64,000 bases of DNA, from assembly GCA_025917655.1 (NCBI GenBank), contig CP084615.1, positions 310,001 to 374,000 of the forward strand, given 5' to 3'. The notes below the pieces were generated by a model. The model was not told the DNA's origin. It did no database searches and saw only the letters and a program-made list of their open reading frames with translations. Made by a program: the position numbers and the translations under genes. This stretch comes from Chlorella sorokiniana. Taxonomy: Eukaryota > Chlorophyta > Trebouxiophyceae > Chlorellales > Chlorellaceae. Below, piece by piece: positions 1 through 10,440 of the stretch. How positions within the stretch are numbered: position 1 is the stretch's first letter; each line of letters starts with the position of its first letter.

Positions 1-318
1 CCGGGAATAGATGTCGAATGCGCGCTCTCCCCTGCTCGTGCTCTCAATTACCACCTGTCCCAGGGCACGAGGTGCGGCGCCAGTGTGCTCACAGCACAGG
101 CAACAAGCAAGGCACTGCGCCGGCAGGCGGCGGGTGGCGGCCGGGCAGGCAGGGGCGAGGGCAGGCTCACCGGCACCAGGTTGCCCCTGGACTGTTGCAT
201 CTGTGTCGCTGCCGTCGCTGCTATGCTGTTCAGGCCTTTCAGGCCACCCTGCAACAGCCGGCGCTCCGCTGCACCCAGCATCATGCGATCGCTGGCTGCA
301 GGCTCAAAATCGTCAAAA
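1..318 (-). CDS. clpP: ATP-dependent Clp protease proteolytic subunit (ClpP), 5' part
   Basis: Two exons on the minus strand splice in phase: 318-171, then 54-1, which leaves the window. The first ends GGNLVP-like (residues GNLVP) at a GTGAGC donor. The second begins VVIESTSRGERAFDIYSR after a GACAG acceptor. This is the diagnostic ClpP N-terminus (pattern P-x-V-I-E-x-T-x-R-G-E-R-A-x-D-I-Y-S-R). ClpP forms the barrel-shaped serine peptidase that degrades unfolded proteins fed by a Clp ATPase. The catalytic Ser, His and Asp lie beyond the edge. The preceding exon (FDDFEPAASDR, then MMLGAAERR) looks like the end of an organelle presequence, so a nuclear-encoded chloroplast or mitochondrial ClpP is likely. 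The initiation exon, probably within 319-585, was not pinned down. The family call is firm; the paralog is not. Confidence 0.8.
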
Positions 319-585
319 CTGCAAGATTGAAATGTCAAGCAGATCGCTTCTGACCGGCCAGACAGCGCCGAAACGAGGCTTAGCCCCGCCACAGGACACC
401 TCAGCAGGGGGTTCAATCTCGTGCCCCTGCCCATTAGACCACCTTGCCCTCATCTGTCTAAACCCATATCATGTACTGACTATGGAAACGTCAACGGCGT
501 TGGTGCTGGCGTGAAGGTTTCGTTTGCGTTGCATTCTTTGCGATCGGGGCTCGGCCTGTGCTGTTGTGGCCCTCATAAAGCATGA
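319..585. promoter_or_regulatory. Divergent spacer between ClpP and the TFIIS-N gene
   Basis: This short head-to-head interval must hold the promoters of both flanking genes and probably the first ClpP exon. I see no TATA-like element that stands out. The branch and tract before the ClpP exon (CAATCTTGCAG on the minus strand at 319-329) is a good 3' splice site, which is why an upstream ClpP exon is expected here. Confidence 0.4.
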
Positions 586-3500
586 ATGTCTGCCGCAAAA
601 GAGCCACAAGCAGTGACAGCGGGCGGAGAGACCGGGCGACGACGAGCGGCGCCGGCGGCGGCTGCCGCGCTGCCTGAGGAGGCACGGGCCGTGCTCCGCC
701 AGGTGGGAGCCCACTGCCTGGCTGCCCTGCTGTAAGTCAAATGCGCCCTCACATGCATCTCTGCGTTGCTGGCCGCTGCAGCTGTTTTCGGTCCAGGACA
801 GCCTATCAGCGGCGGAGGCGGTCGCGGTTGCCGGCAGGGTGCCTCGGTGCACTGCAGAGCAGGCCCTCGCTTTCTTCCAGGAGCTTCAGGACGCAGTCCA
901 GGCCTGCTTGCAGCGCGTTGCAGCAAGCGGCAGACGGGGAGGCGGGGGCGGCCTGCATGGTACAGCTGCTGCGCACGGGGCAGGAGCAAGCTCCGCGGTG
1001 GATGCTGTGCCAGGGCTGCCGGCTGGTGGGCCAGCGGGGGCAGCAGCAGCCTCGCGGCAGGCAGCCAGCGCTGAGCTGGCTGCCATGCTGGACGGAAGCG
1101 GCGGGCTAAAGGATGCCAGCCTGGCAGGCAAGGCGGGCAGCACCGCAGCATAGCACTGCATGTCGCGACGGAGCCTGGTGGCTCCCCTCCCAGCCTGCTG
1201 GGGTGTGCGTCGCCGAGCGTCACTCTGGCAGCTGGAGCGAGCTGGGCCAGCATCATAGCCTGCTGTTGGCGCTGACTGCAAGCTGACGCCGGCGAGTGGC
1301 CTGCCTCATCCCCCTGCAGGCCCGTTTGTGGCGCTGGCAGCTGGGCTGTCCAGCGGCGTCGTGCGGAGCCAGGCCGCTGCCGCCGTGGCTGCCAGCCGGC
1401 AGACTGTGCGTGCCAAGCTGCTGGCTTCTGGTGGGACGGCTGCCAGCGCCGTCGCTGAATGCTTGCCGCCCGCCTGCCGTGCCGACAGCGTGAGCTGCGG
1501 TTTGCTGCTCACTGTGTGTTGTGCGCTGCGCTGCAGCCGGCTTCCTGACCACCTTGGAGGATTGGCTGGCGGCGGCTGTGCTGCAGCAGCAGTACAGCCT
1601 GGCACGGGATGTACTGCTGGCGCTAGCCGTGCTGCCGCTGGGGGCGGCCCTGCTGCGCGGCAGCCCTGCCCTGCAGCGGCGGGTCAAGGCGCTGGCTCAG
1701 CACGCGCACGGCGGCGTGGCAGCGGCCGCCACCGCGCTACACGCACGCTGGCAGCAGGCGTTGCGAAGCGCAGCGGGCGATCAGGCCGCTGCGGTGGCGA
1801 AGCCTCCCGGTCAGGCTGGCGCTGCGCCGCCGCGCCCTGGGCCGCCCCCAAGGCAGGGCCCCCCAGCTTGGGCGAAGGCCTGCCCTCCAGGCAGCTTGCG
1901 GCGCAGGGTACTGCACGGGACCCGACAGTACCAGATATTGTACCGCTTGTACCGCTGTCACGGACAGGCGTCGGCTCGGTGCTCGGCGCCAGCCTGGCGA
2001 GGCAGCCGGTGGGGCAGGGCCGTCGTGCGTTTCCAGCAGCACCAGCCGCAGCGGCGCACCGGCCCATCTCGTCGGACGATATCCGGCGGCAGCAGGAGCG
2101 GCAGCGGCAGCAGGCGCAGCTGGCGGCACTGCGGCAGGCGGAGGCGGTCGCTGGGCAAGCTCAGTCGCAGGAGCAGCAGCAGCAGGAGCAGGAGGAGGAG
2201 GAGCAGCAGCAGCAGCCGCAGCAGGCAGCGACGGGGCGGCAGGAGCAGCAGGGCGCTGCAAGCGGCATGCGCAACCTCCGCAACACGCCGCTGTTCCAGA
2301 AGCTGCGGCGCTCCATGGCTGCCGCCAAGACGTCGGCCTCGGCTCCCGCTGGCAGCAGCCTGAGCGGCGCAACGCTCAAGCCATCCACCGATGCCCAGGG
2401 CAGCCCCGCCGCGGCAGTACAACAGCTCAATGGCGGTACGGCCAGCGCCGCCGCACCTTCCAGGCAGCTGCACCGTCTGGAGTCCGTGCAGAGCGCCACT
2501 CTCGGCCCTGCTGAGGGCCCCCCACCGCCCGGTCCGCAGCAGGCCGAGCCAGCACAGGAGCCGCCATTGCAGCAGCAGCAGCAGCCAGCTGCAGAAGGGC
2601 CTCTACTGGAGGTGAAGCAAGAGCCACGGTTGCAGCCCAAGCTAGAGCCGCATCCTGAAACGACAGCAGCAGCAGCAGCAGCAGCAGCGGCTGTCCCGCA
2701 AGCTAACGGCGGCAGGGCTGCAGGCGAGGGCAGCGTCGTCACGGGCGGAGGCGGGGTGGAGGGGGAGCGCACCCCGGGCGGCAGGGTCGCCCAGGAGCAC
2801 CGAGCGGGGAGCGCTAACGCAGGAAGGATGGACAGGCGGCAGGCGGTGCAGCAGCAACAGCAGCAGGGGCAGCCTTTTGAACAGCCACGGCGGAAGGAAG
2901 GGCAGGGGCGGGCGGATGCCGGCATGCGCCGCGCTGCAGAGGGCACTGCCCGCCGGGAGGAGCGGCGGGACGGTGCGGGACAGCCTGGCGGTACGAGCAT
3001 CAAGCGGGCTCGCGGCGGCGAGGGGGCTGGGGCTGGCCCTGCAGCAGCCTCCCCACCTGGCGGGCCGCCTTCCAAGAAGGCACGGTGGGGGCGGGCGGCG
3101 AAACGGGCCAGGAAGGAGGCTGCGCAGGGCGATGCGACAGGCAGCCAGCGGCAGGAGCCCGCGAGGCGCCGCGGCATGCTGCGCTGGGAGGCATGCAGGC
3201 GCAGACGATGTGGCAGGCGCCTCAGCCCTGCGAGGTCCGGCTGCCAGCCACCACCATCCCGCCGAGCACAGGGGAGGAAAGCACCGAGACAAGGGCACGG
3301 CGCGAGGCGCGGCAGCGGGGCCCCAGCCCCGCGCCGCTCTCCGCCGACGGCGAGCCGCTGGCGGCGCCTGTGGAGGATCAGGGCCAGGCTGCGACGTGCC
3401 GGCCCCAGCTCATGCCCTATTTCCCAGTGAAGAGGGACGAGCGGCTGGATCAAGAGGAGCTGCTGCGGGCGGGCGGCTGGCGCCCGCAGCTCCGGGCTGC

Positions 3501-3736
3501 AATGCGCTAGCCGATGCGGATCTTTAGGATTACTCTGTGCCCCTTACGGCCTGGCTTGAACATCATTGTGAATGCATTACACCAAAGTTGTGCCAAGTGC
3601 CGCTGCACAGCCCTGGCAGCATGCAGAACCAGCTGACATCGGTTTTTTGCGTTGCCAGCGCCCGGAGCGGGACATCTCCTGGCCGAACGCGGAGCCCACG
3701 TATCACAGCTTCCCCGACTTCAGATTGCATTGTTAA
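586..3736 (+). CDS. TFIIS N-terminal (LW) domain nuclear protein, possibly PNUTS-like
   Basis: The start is ATG 586 (MSAAKEPQ); the ATG four bases earlier hits a stop. Phase-consistent exons are 586-731, 838-1127, 1320-1430, 1537-1809 and 1968 onward. Exon 4 (about residues 183-255) carries the TFIIS-N helical bundle: LEDWL, LLALAVLPL, and a closing helix with ARWQQ. Such domains dock on transcription-elongation factors. The long tail is disordered: poly-Gln and Gln/Glu tracts near 2170-2260, poly-Ala near 2665, and basic clusters SIKRAR, SKKARWGR and AAKRARK that look like nuclear localisation signals. Two ends are possible: read-through to the stop at 3508-3510 (end QLRAAMR), or a phase-0 intron 3427-3658 to a last exon 3659-3736 containing RDISWPNAE. 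The intron 1128-1319 has a GC donor. One frame change near 3180-3230 is unexplained. Confidence 0.7.
1938..1955 (+). repeat. Tandem TTGTACCGC pair before a 3' splice site
   Basis: Two perfect back-to-back copies of the 9-mer TTGTACCGC lie 12 bases before the acceptor (AG at 1966-1967) of the phase-1 intron 1810-1967 in the TFIIS-N gene. Nearly the same tandem occurs beside splice sites in the UGPase, TBL1, RPC4 and RIC1 genes. Confidence 0.75.
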
Positions 3737-3747
3737 GCATTTATGCA

Positions 3748-6700
3748 ATGCAAGGATGTCAGGAGAGTCCTGGGCCCCGCTTGCCGGGGCTGGGCGCCTT
3801 TGCGGGATGGCCAGACGAACTGATCTGCTACTTCCTCCATCGCCTCGACGTCCCAGAGTTGCTCACGCTCGCACAGACATCAAAGCTGATGCGTGTTTTC
3901 GTCTGTGAGGAGCCGCTCTGGCTTCAGAAGCACTTGGAGCGCTGCGCCAGGCCCTTCTCATACAGGGTAATTGCTGGCAGCGCTGAGGCCGACAACAGCA
4001 ACGCACCCGGCTGCACCCCAGAAGCTGTCTGCGCAGATGCCACCGCCGCCAGCCTGCGGACCCTGTCGCTGGGTCTTGCCCGTTGCTCGACAGCTGCAGA
4101 GGAGGTCACGCGCTTGCCATCCCATCTCTGCAGGGATCCTGGCGTGTGACCTTCATTGCCTACCACCCGTGCTGCGGCCGGCCGGAGCTGGGTGCTGCAG
4201 ACTTGGTGCCGCAGGCTACGGTGCCTGGCTTCACTTCTGACGTGCTCTACAGGCACGCGCACAGGGGTGCATGTGCTCTGTGCAGCCGAGGCCACCGAGA
4301 TATGAATAGATGTGTATCGATCCGGGGTTGGCCGAGGCTTGATCCTGTTGGGTGCTGCTCCGATTGGCGTGTCGCGCTGCAGGCGATGGTACCGCTGCCA
4401 CGTCGACCTCGCTCACTTCCTCCCTGCCGGGCACGCTGCTGACGGCAGCAGCGGTCCGGCCTGTCACAATGGCAGCGGCAGCCATGCTGGCAGCATGCTT
4501 GATGTACCCGATGCTGCCGCCATGACAGCAGCCGAGTTTGAGGAGCGCTGCGACCACCCCAGCCAGCCCGCCTTGCTGGGCGGGCTGACGGCTGACTGGC
4601 CAGGTGAGCGTAGTTGTTCAGCCCCGCTGCACCAGGCAGAACAGCATGCTTGCACTGTCTAAGCGTGTTTTTAGCGGCATGATACAACACCTCAGCCCGC
4701 TCCACTCGTCGGCTGCATGGCGCATGCAGGCGGCCTTGATGCCTGGCAGCCCGCCAGGCTGGCAGCGGAGTTTGGGGCACGGCTCTTCAAGGTCTCCAAG
4801 CCCTTCCTGGCGGGAGGTGCGCGCCGCCCGTTTGTACTGCCGCTGGCACAGCTTGCGCAGGTTGCCGACGGTTGGAGGCCTGCCCTCCCGGCTGTCTCAT
4901 GGGTGGGTCCTGCTGACGCTCGTCCCATCTCTGTGTGCCAGCGCTTACAATTCTGACTGGATCCCCCTGCGGCGCACCCCATCTGCGAGCTTTCAGGGCG
5001 CACCCGCATGCGCCTGGATGACTACCTGGCCTACGCTGGGCAGCAGCGGGACGAGGAGCCGCTGTACATCTTTGACGCGTGAGCAGTACTGCCTGGGACC
5101 GCCCAGCTTGCTCCTGCCGCCAGCGCGCGGCTGTGCTGGCCTCGCCCATGCGATCAAAGAAGCAGGGGCGCGTTGGGAAGGGTCCCGCACTGCCTGATAA
5201 AAAAAAAAAAAAGCCAGGCCGAGGGGTCCCGGAGCGTTGCCAACACTCCCCCCTCCTGCTGCTCTGCAGCACGTTGGGGAGGCAGCGCCGGAGCTGCTGC
5301 AGCGGTATCGGGTGCCCCACCTGTTTGCTCATGATCTCTTCGCCTGCCTGGCGCCACGGAGGGAGGACTTCCGGTGAGGGCGGCGGCAGCAGGCAGAGCC
5401 TGCTCCTTTGCTGCCTTCATGCATGTGCGGCCTACGCTTTTTCATGCTGTGGTAGCTGCCCCGGCAGGCAGCTTGCAGCGGCAGCCTGGCTGTCCGAGTT
5501 GCGGAGGAGGTGTGAGGCTTTGCTGCCACCTCCCGTTCAGGTGGCTGGTGGTGGGCCCCGCGCGCAGCGGCGCCAGCTGGCACGTGGACCCTTCAGCCAC
5601 GTCCGCTTGGAACACGCTGCTGTCGGGTGGGCTGCACCTGTCTGCCTGGTTGGCCCCAAGGGTCTGCAGCGTACCTTCGTTTGATTCAGAAGCCTCGCAC
5701 TGGGCATTAGTGGCAGCAAGGCATGAACGAGCTCGGCTGTTTCAAACCAAGAACAGCTTTATCAGGGTTTCTTGAGCCCTCGCCCCCTGCTCCCTCTTTC
5801 TCCCCAACTTCCAACACCACCACCACCACATCCGCACACCCCACAGGGCGCAAGCGATGGGCGCTGTACCCGCCCAGGCGAGTGCCCCCGGCGTTGAGGT
5901 GGCCATTGACAGCGACGGCTCGCCCGCCTTTGAGGTGACCCAGGCCACTGGCTGCTGGCCCTAGACAGGCCCAGGCCACCACATGCTCTACTGTCATGCC
6001 ATCAGCCTGCAACCGGCGCGAAATGCTACCCCCGTGCGCCCTTGGCAAGCCTCTTCCCTCCGCTGCCACTGCAACCCCCCAACGCCGCCGCTCCCTGCCG
6101 CAGACCCCCACCTCGCTGCAGTGGTTCCTGGAGGTGTACCCAGCCCTGGCCCCCGCCGACCGACCGCTGGAGCTGGTGCAGCGGCCAGGGAGACCGTGTT
6201 TGTGCCCGCGGGTGCGCCGGGGGAGGGGGTTGGCTGGGATCCAGCGCTCTTTGGGGTGGTGGGGTGGTGGCCCGCTTGGGGGGCCACGGGCGTGACTCGC
6301 TTTGGGGCAGCGGCGGACAAGACCTGCACACAACTGTGCTGTGCTGCCAGCAGCGCTGAGTTGTCTGCGAGCGCGGCAGTGCGCACACTGGGGCGACATG
6401 CTGGGGTTGCACAGGGCTTATGAGTGAGGCTTATAGTGGGCCGCAGCCGCTTGACCTGCCGCCCTGGCCGAGACACAGCCTACCATGACAGCCCCACCCA
6501 CCACAACCAGCGCACCCAGCAGCCAGCCTGCAAGCGGCTTTCCTCACCCCTCCCCGCAAACAAGCCCCGTGACCCCGATCCCCCACCCCCACACAACGCT
6601 TCCAAGCAGGCTGGTGGCACTGCGTGCTGAACCTGGACATGACGGTGGCGGTGACACAGAACTTTGTGAGCCCCGCCAACCTGGCGGCCGCGGTGCGCTG

Positions 6701-9036
6701 GCAGGTGCTGGGCGCCGGCTCGCTCTTCGATTCCCACCTGGCGGCGGCATACCTGGCGCAGCGTCGGCGGGAGGAGGGCTGTGAGGAGGAGCAGGAGGAG
6801 GAGCAGGAGGAGGTGCAGCCGAAACGGCGTGCGGCAGGCGACGGTAGGCCCGCACGGCGGCGCAAGCGGCGGCGACGGGCTGGCGACGGTGGGGAGGGGG
6901 CCGACGAGGGGGCGGAGGCGGCGGCGGTGGAGGCGGAGGCGCGGGAGGCAGCTGCCGCGCACCTGGCTGAGCTGGAGCTCGGGTTTCGGCGGGACAGCCA
7001 GCTGTGCCCCTGGCTGCGCCGCCTGCTGCAGCAGGAAGCAACGGCAGCAGCTGAGCCGGGACCCGGGGTGCCGCCGCGCGCCAGTCCTCGCTGCATGAAG
7101 AGGTGTGGCAGCTGGTGCAGCAATGGACCGACGTGCCCGCCTGGCGGCCGCGCCTGGCGGCGGCCTGCGCCGCCGCCGGGCTGCCGCCGCCCGCGCTGCC
7201 GCCACGAGTGGCTGCCGCTGGCCACGGGCTGGTGCATCGTGTTTGAGGTGGGTGCCCAGACAGCCGGGCTCTCTCTTGCATAGCCACTTGCACGTTGACG
7301 TCTGTCTGGCACATCCAACACGCCTGCTGATGCGGTCGGTAGCGCGCTGCGCTGCTGCAAGAATCGTCAATCACCCATGAAGGTGTCCCGCGCAGGTCGG
7401 GGACGCGATCCTCAAGTTCTACCCCCAGGCACCCCCACGCCACCGCCATGGGCTGCATGGAGGCAGCGGCATACCTGGCCCTGGACCCCAGCCCCGGCAG
7501 CTGGCGCCAGCATGCAGCAGACGGCGGCGGCGGCAGCGGCGGCTGCACCTCCCGGCTGCTGCATGCTGGGGTGCTGGGCGGCGGCAGCGGTGTGGCTGCT
7601 GCTGGGGGCGGCCAGGGAGCGGCAGAGGCGGGGGAGACGAGGAGGTCCCGACGCCGTTTCTGGCGCTGGAGAAGGCTGCAGGGCAGGTGCTCAGCAGCTG
7701 CATAGACGCCCTGTCGGAGGCGCAGCTGCTGGCGGTGGCGGCCGCCGCAGGGCGCAGCCTTGCCGCGTTTCACGCTGCTCCATTGCCTCCAGCTGCCGCG
7801 TGTCAGCCGCAGCCGGCGGCGGGGCTGGGCAGCTGCGCCTGCGGCGGCAGCGGGGGCAACTGCCAGGAGCCCGCTAGGCACGAGAAAATCGTGGCAGGCC
7901 ATCGTGCTGCAGTACAGTACAGTACTGCCTGGATAGCGCGGGACGGTATCTTGTACTCCAGCACGCTGGGCACCCTGCAGCTGCAGCGTGAGGAAGCCGC
8001 GCAGCAGCTGCGGGCCTCCCACCAGGCTGAACTGGCGCAGCGGCAGCGCCTCGCGCTGCGCAGCTTGTTCCCCGGCGCGGCCGCAGTGCTGCTGGGTCCG
8101 ACCGGCACCCCGTCTGCCCTGCCCAGCCGTCCAGCGGAAGCGCAGCTCCGCCAAGAGGCAGCAGACAGCAGCTCGGCAGCGGCAGCAGACGCAGTGGCAC
8201 CAGCAGCGGCGGCGCCGCCCGGCCAGCCCGCGTGCCTCCGCTGCGCCGCCTGGCAGCCGTTTGCGGCGTTCCTGCGGCGCCAGCGCGGTGGGGCGGCGGC
8301 AATGCACCGGGGAGGGCTCGCTGCCGCCGCACCTCTTGGACCAGCTGGACGCTTTCTTGCCTGCCGACCCCGCGGAGCTGCTGGGCTGCGCCTGCCTGCT
8401 GCGCAGCGGCGCGGGCAGCAGCCAAGCGGTCCACGGCGGCACAGGTCAGCTTGAGGAGGGCGATTCGGTGGCGGCAAATGGCGCTCCGGCCGATGGAAAC
8501 GGCTGCTGCAGCGGCAGCCTGCCCACTTGGGTGCACGGCGACCTCACGGTCGGCAACCTGCTGGTGCAGGGGCTGTCGCAGCACTCCGAACATAGCCATC
8601 CTGAGCAGCAGCAGGCGCAGCAGCCGCCGCCGGGACCTGGCGAGGTGCAAGGAGCGGCTGCGGCGCGCAGCGCCGCTGGGGGCCGCCGGAAGTGTGCGTG
8701 TCGCTCATCGACTTTGCAGACGGCGGTCAGGGCGACCCGCTGTGGGACTTTGTCGTGCTGCTGCTGCGCACGCTGCGCTGCCACCGCGGCGCCGGCCGCG
8801 CCGCCCTCGCCGCCTACGCGGCCGCAGCGGCGCCGCCACGCTGGCCCCAGCGGCCGCCGGGCGTCAGCCTGGCGTACGTCGCCATGTGTTACACGCTGCT
8901 GCACGAGCTGGCGCCCCTGCACGACCTGATCAAGCGCCAGCCGGAGCTTTGGGAGGCACGCACCCTGGAGGAGGTGGCGGCGGCGGCCTGGGGCTGGCTG
9001 GACGAGGCGGCTGCCTGTTGGCAGCAGCCGCATTAG
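3748..9036 (+). CDS. JMJ21: F-box / JmjC / phosphotransferase-like protein (JMJ21 ortholog)
   Basis: Spliced exons match the three-part layout of Arabidopsis At1g78280. First comes an F-box (WPDELICYFL, VFVCEEPLWLQ, 3808-3966), then GSWRVTF. Next is the JmjC core: WLVVGPARSGASWHVDP with the iron-binding H-x-D (about 5541-5600), GRKRWALYPP (5850), SLQWFLEVYP (6115), RPGETVFVPAG (6180-6215) and WWHCVLNL with the distal His (6612-6640). A Lys/Arg/Glu-rich linker follows. The C-terminus is an aminoglycoside-phosphotransferase-like lobe with WVHGDLTVGNLL (8527-8562) and LIDFADGGQGDPLWDF (8705-8755), matching the HGDxxxxN and DFxD catalytic pattern. All iron ligands (H, D, H) are visible, so a 2-oxoglutarate oxygenase is expected. 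The substrate is unknown; an SCF role through the F-box is plausible. The stop is at 9034-9036, with TGTAA at 9152-9156. The start ATG 3748 precedes the F-box by 20 residues. Several exon joins, especially 7380-8450, are not resolved. Confidence 0.88.
5199..5212. repeat. Poly-A run (14 A) inside an intron
   Basis: A14 in a JMJ21 intron. It has no target-site duplication or retrogene body beside it, so I read it as a simple homopolymer. Confidence 0.8.
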
Positions 9037-10440
9037 CGCTGCGCCTCCCTCAACACTGCTGCCGACCGGCGCCAGCGGCTCGTCGTGTCGTGATGGCTTT
9101 ACAAAGTGGTGCGACGGCATCCTATGCACAGTGGGAATGATGAGAATGGCTGTAACGTTCAGAAGCAGCAGGCAGAAGGCTCAATAAGGGCAGGCATACA
9201 GGTGGGGAAGAATACATTGCGGTGGTGTCCTCACATACTCATCAAATCGCCAGAGGAAGAATCAAAGGATTGGTGGGTACTTGCTGGCATGCCTGAAACC
9301 GTTAGTGCGCAAGCATGCACGCTTGCGCTGCTATGGCATGCGTCGTCGGCTATCGATTGGTATGATTGCAGCACAGTTATGCCACCTGTCTGCCGCCCTG
9401 CCCGCCTGCGCAAGCATCAGGCGCAGCCCGGCGCCCAGGCCGGGCGCTGTGCTGGCCGCCGCCCAGCCGCACATCTATCCTCACCTGGCTGCAGGCAGGG
9501 GGAGGCGAGGGGGCACCCGCAGCGGCGCTGCTCAGCGATCATCCAGCCACCCTGCCATGCACACGGCTGCACATGCAAAAGAGCACGGTACCGCTGCAGC
9601 AAAGCGTCCAGCCAGGCATCACGCTCTATACCATCGACCCCCGGGCAGCCCACCTGTGCTTGCCGGCCGCCAGATGCAGGTACTCTGCGCAGTAGCCCTC
9701 AGCGCTGGGCAGTGAGGGCATGGTGCAGCCGTGGTGCAACAGCGGCATGCGGGGGCGGCAGCGGCGCCGTATGTCGGCAGTCGGGAGGAGCCAGCGAATG
9801 CTGCTGCGGGAGGAGGAAGGGTGCTTCCGAGCCCGCAACGGGCGAACGGAACGAAGGGATGACGGGAGGATGGCGTTCCCAACCAAAACTGGGCTTCATG
9901 CAATGCAAAACTACAAGGCATGTGAACAGCAGCCTCCAGCAAGCTCTTGCTGCGAGAGAGCGCAGGGCGCCTGCGCCTCGTGCCGCCTTGCGCGTCTGCG
10001 TGCAGCGAAGCAGGCCTGGCGAGGGCAACCCGCCAAGGGCCCCCAACCAGGGCAGCAGCGCCTTGTCCACATCGTCAATCACCGTCGCCAAGCCGGCTCA
10101 CACACACGACGAGCAACAACGCAATAACGGTGAAGCCAGGAGCATGACGGTCACATCAGTACATGGCTGCAACAAAAAGGGGAGTCCGAGTGACGAAGAG
10201 CGGCAGGCGGGCTGACAAAAGGCATGGGTCACCCTTGCATTTCCACAACCCCTAATCAAGGGCCGATCCTGGCTGCGGGTGACGCTGGAGAGGCTTGCAA
10301 CACCAAACGCGACCAGCCTGCCCGCCGCGCTGTGCTGTTTGCGTCTCTACTGACTAGGGTCGGGTCTTGTTCTGCCCGAGACACTGTGCTTTGTTCCGAA
10401 GCCCGCTGTCGTGCACTTGGCTGGACCCGCCGCCAGTCCC
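9037..10440. other. Convergent intergenic region with no firm gene
   Basis: 1.4 kb lies between the stops of JMJ21 (+) and UGPase (-). A TGTAA for the plus-strand transcript is at 9152-9156. The only TTACA I found for the minus-strand transcript is at 9099-9103, so the UGPase 3' UTR may run through the whole interval and overlap the JMJ21 3' end. ORFs on both strands show no recognised domain. A plus-strand stretch around 9366-9690 (with the peptide ITLYTIDP) and a minus-strand stretch 9417-9653 (with DAWLDALLQRYRALL) are the most protein-like, but I cannot support either as a gene. Confidence 0.5.
9099..9156. terminator. Opposed UGUAA polyadenylation signals
   Basis: TTACA at 9099-9103 reads TGTAA on the minus strand and TGTAA at 9152-9156 reads on the plus strand, 116 bases after the JMJ21 stop. 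UGUAA is the usual green-algal poly(A) signal. If both are used, the two convergent mRNAs overlap. Confidence 0.45.

Noticed and set aside
361-435. A possible tRNA (GGTTCAATCTC-like segment)
   Set aside because: No cloverleaf can be drawn around it; the acceptor and anticodon stems do not pair.
2161-3453. A 430-residue minus-strand open frame
   Set aside because: Poly-Cys and poly-Ser tracts arise from complementing the CAG/GCA repeats of the TFIIS-N gene; no family match.
5199-5212. Poly-A run as the tail of a retrocopy
   Set aside because: No upstream retrogene or LINE/SINE body and no flanking duplication; it lies in a normal intron.
6544-8442. A 632-residue minus-strand open frame opposite JMJ21
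   Set aside because: It is an antisense shadow of GC-rich coding sequence: Ala/Arg/Pro/Gly low complexity, no domain, and the plus strand shows clear JmjC and kinase-like motifs.
9106-10215. A 369-residue plus-strand open frame between JMJ21 and UGPase
   Set aside because: Its composition is irregular with many Cys and Arg, it lies in a likely 3' UTR overlap, and no motif is recognised. Kept only as an unresolved interval.
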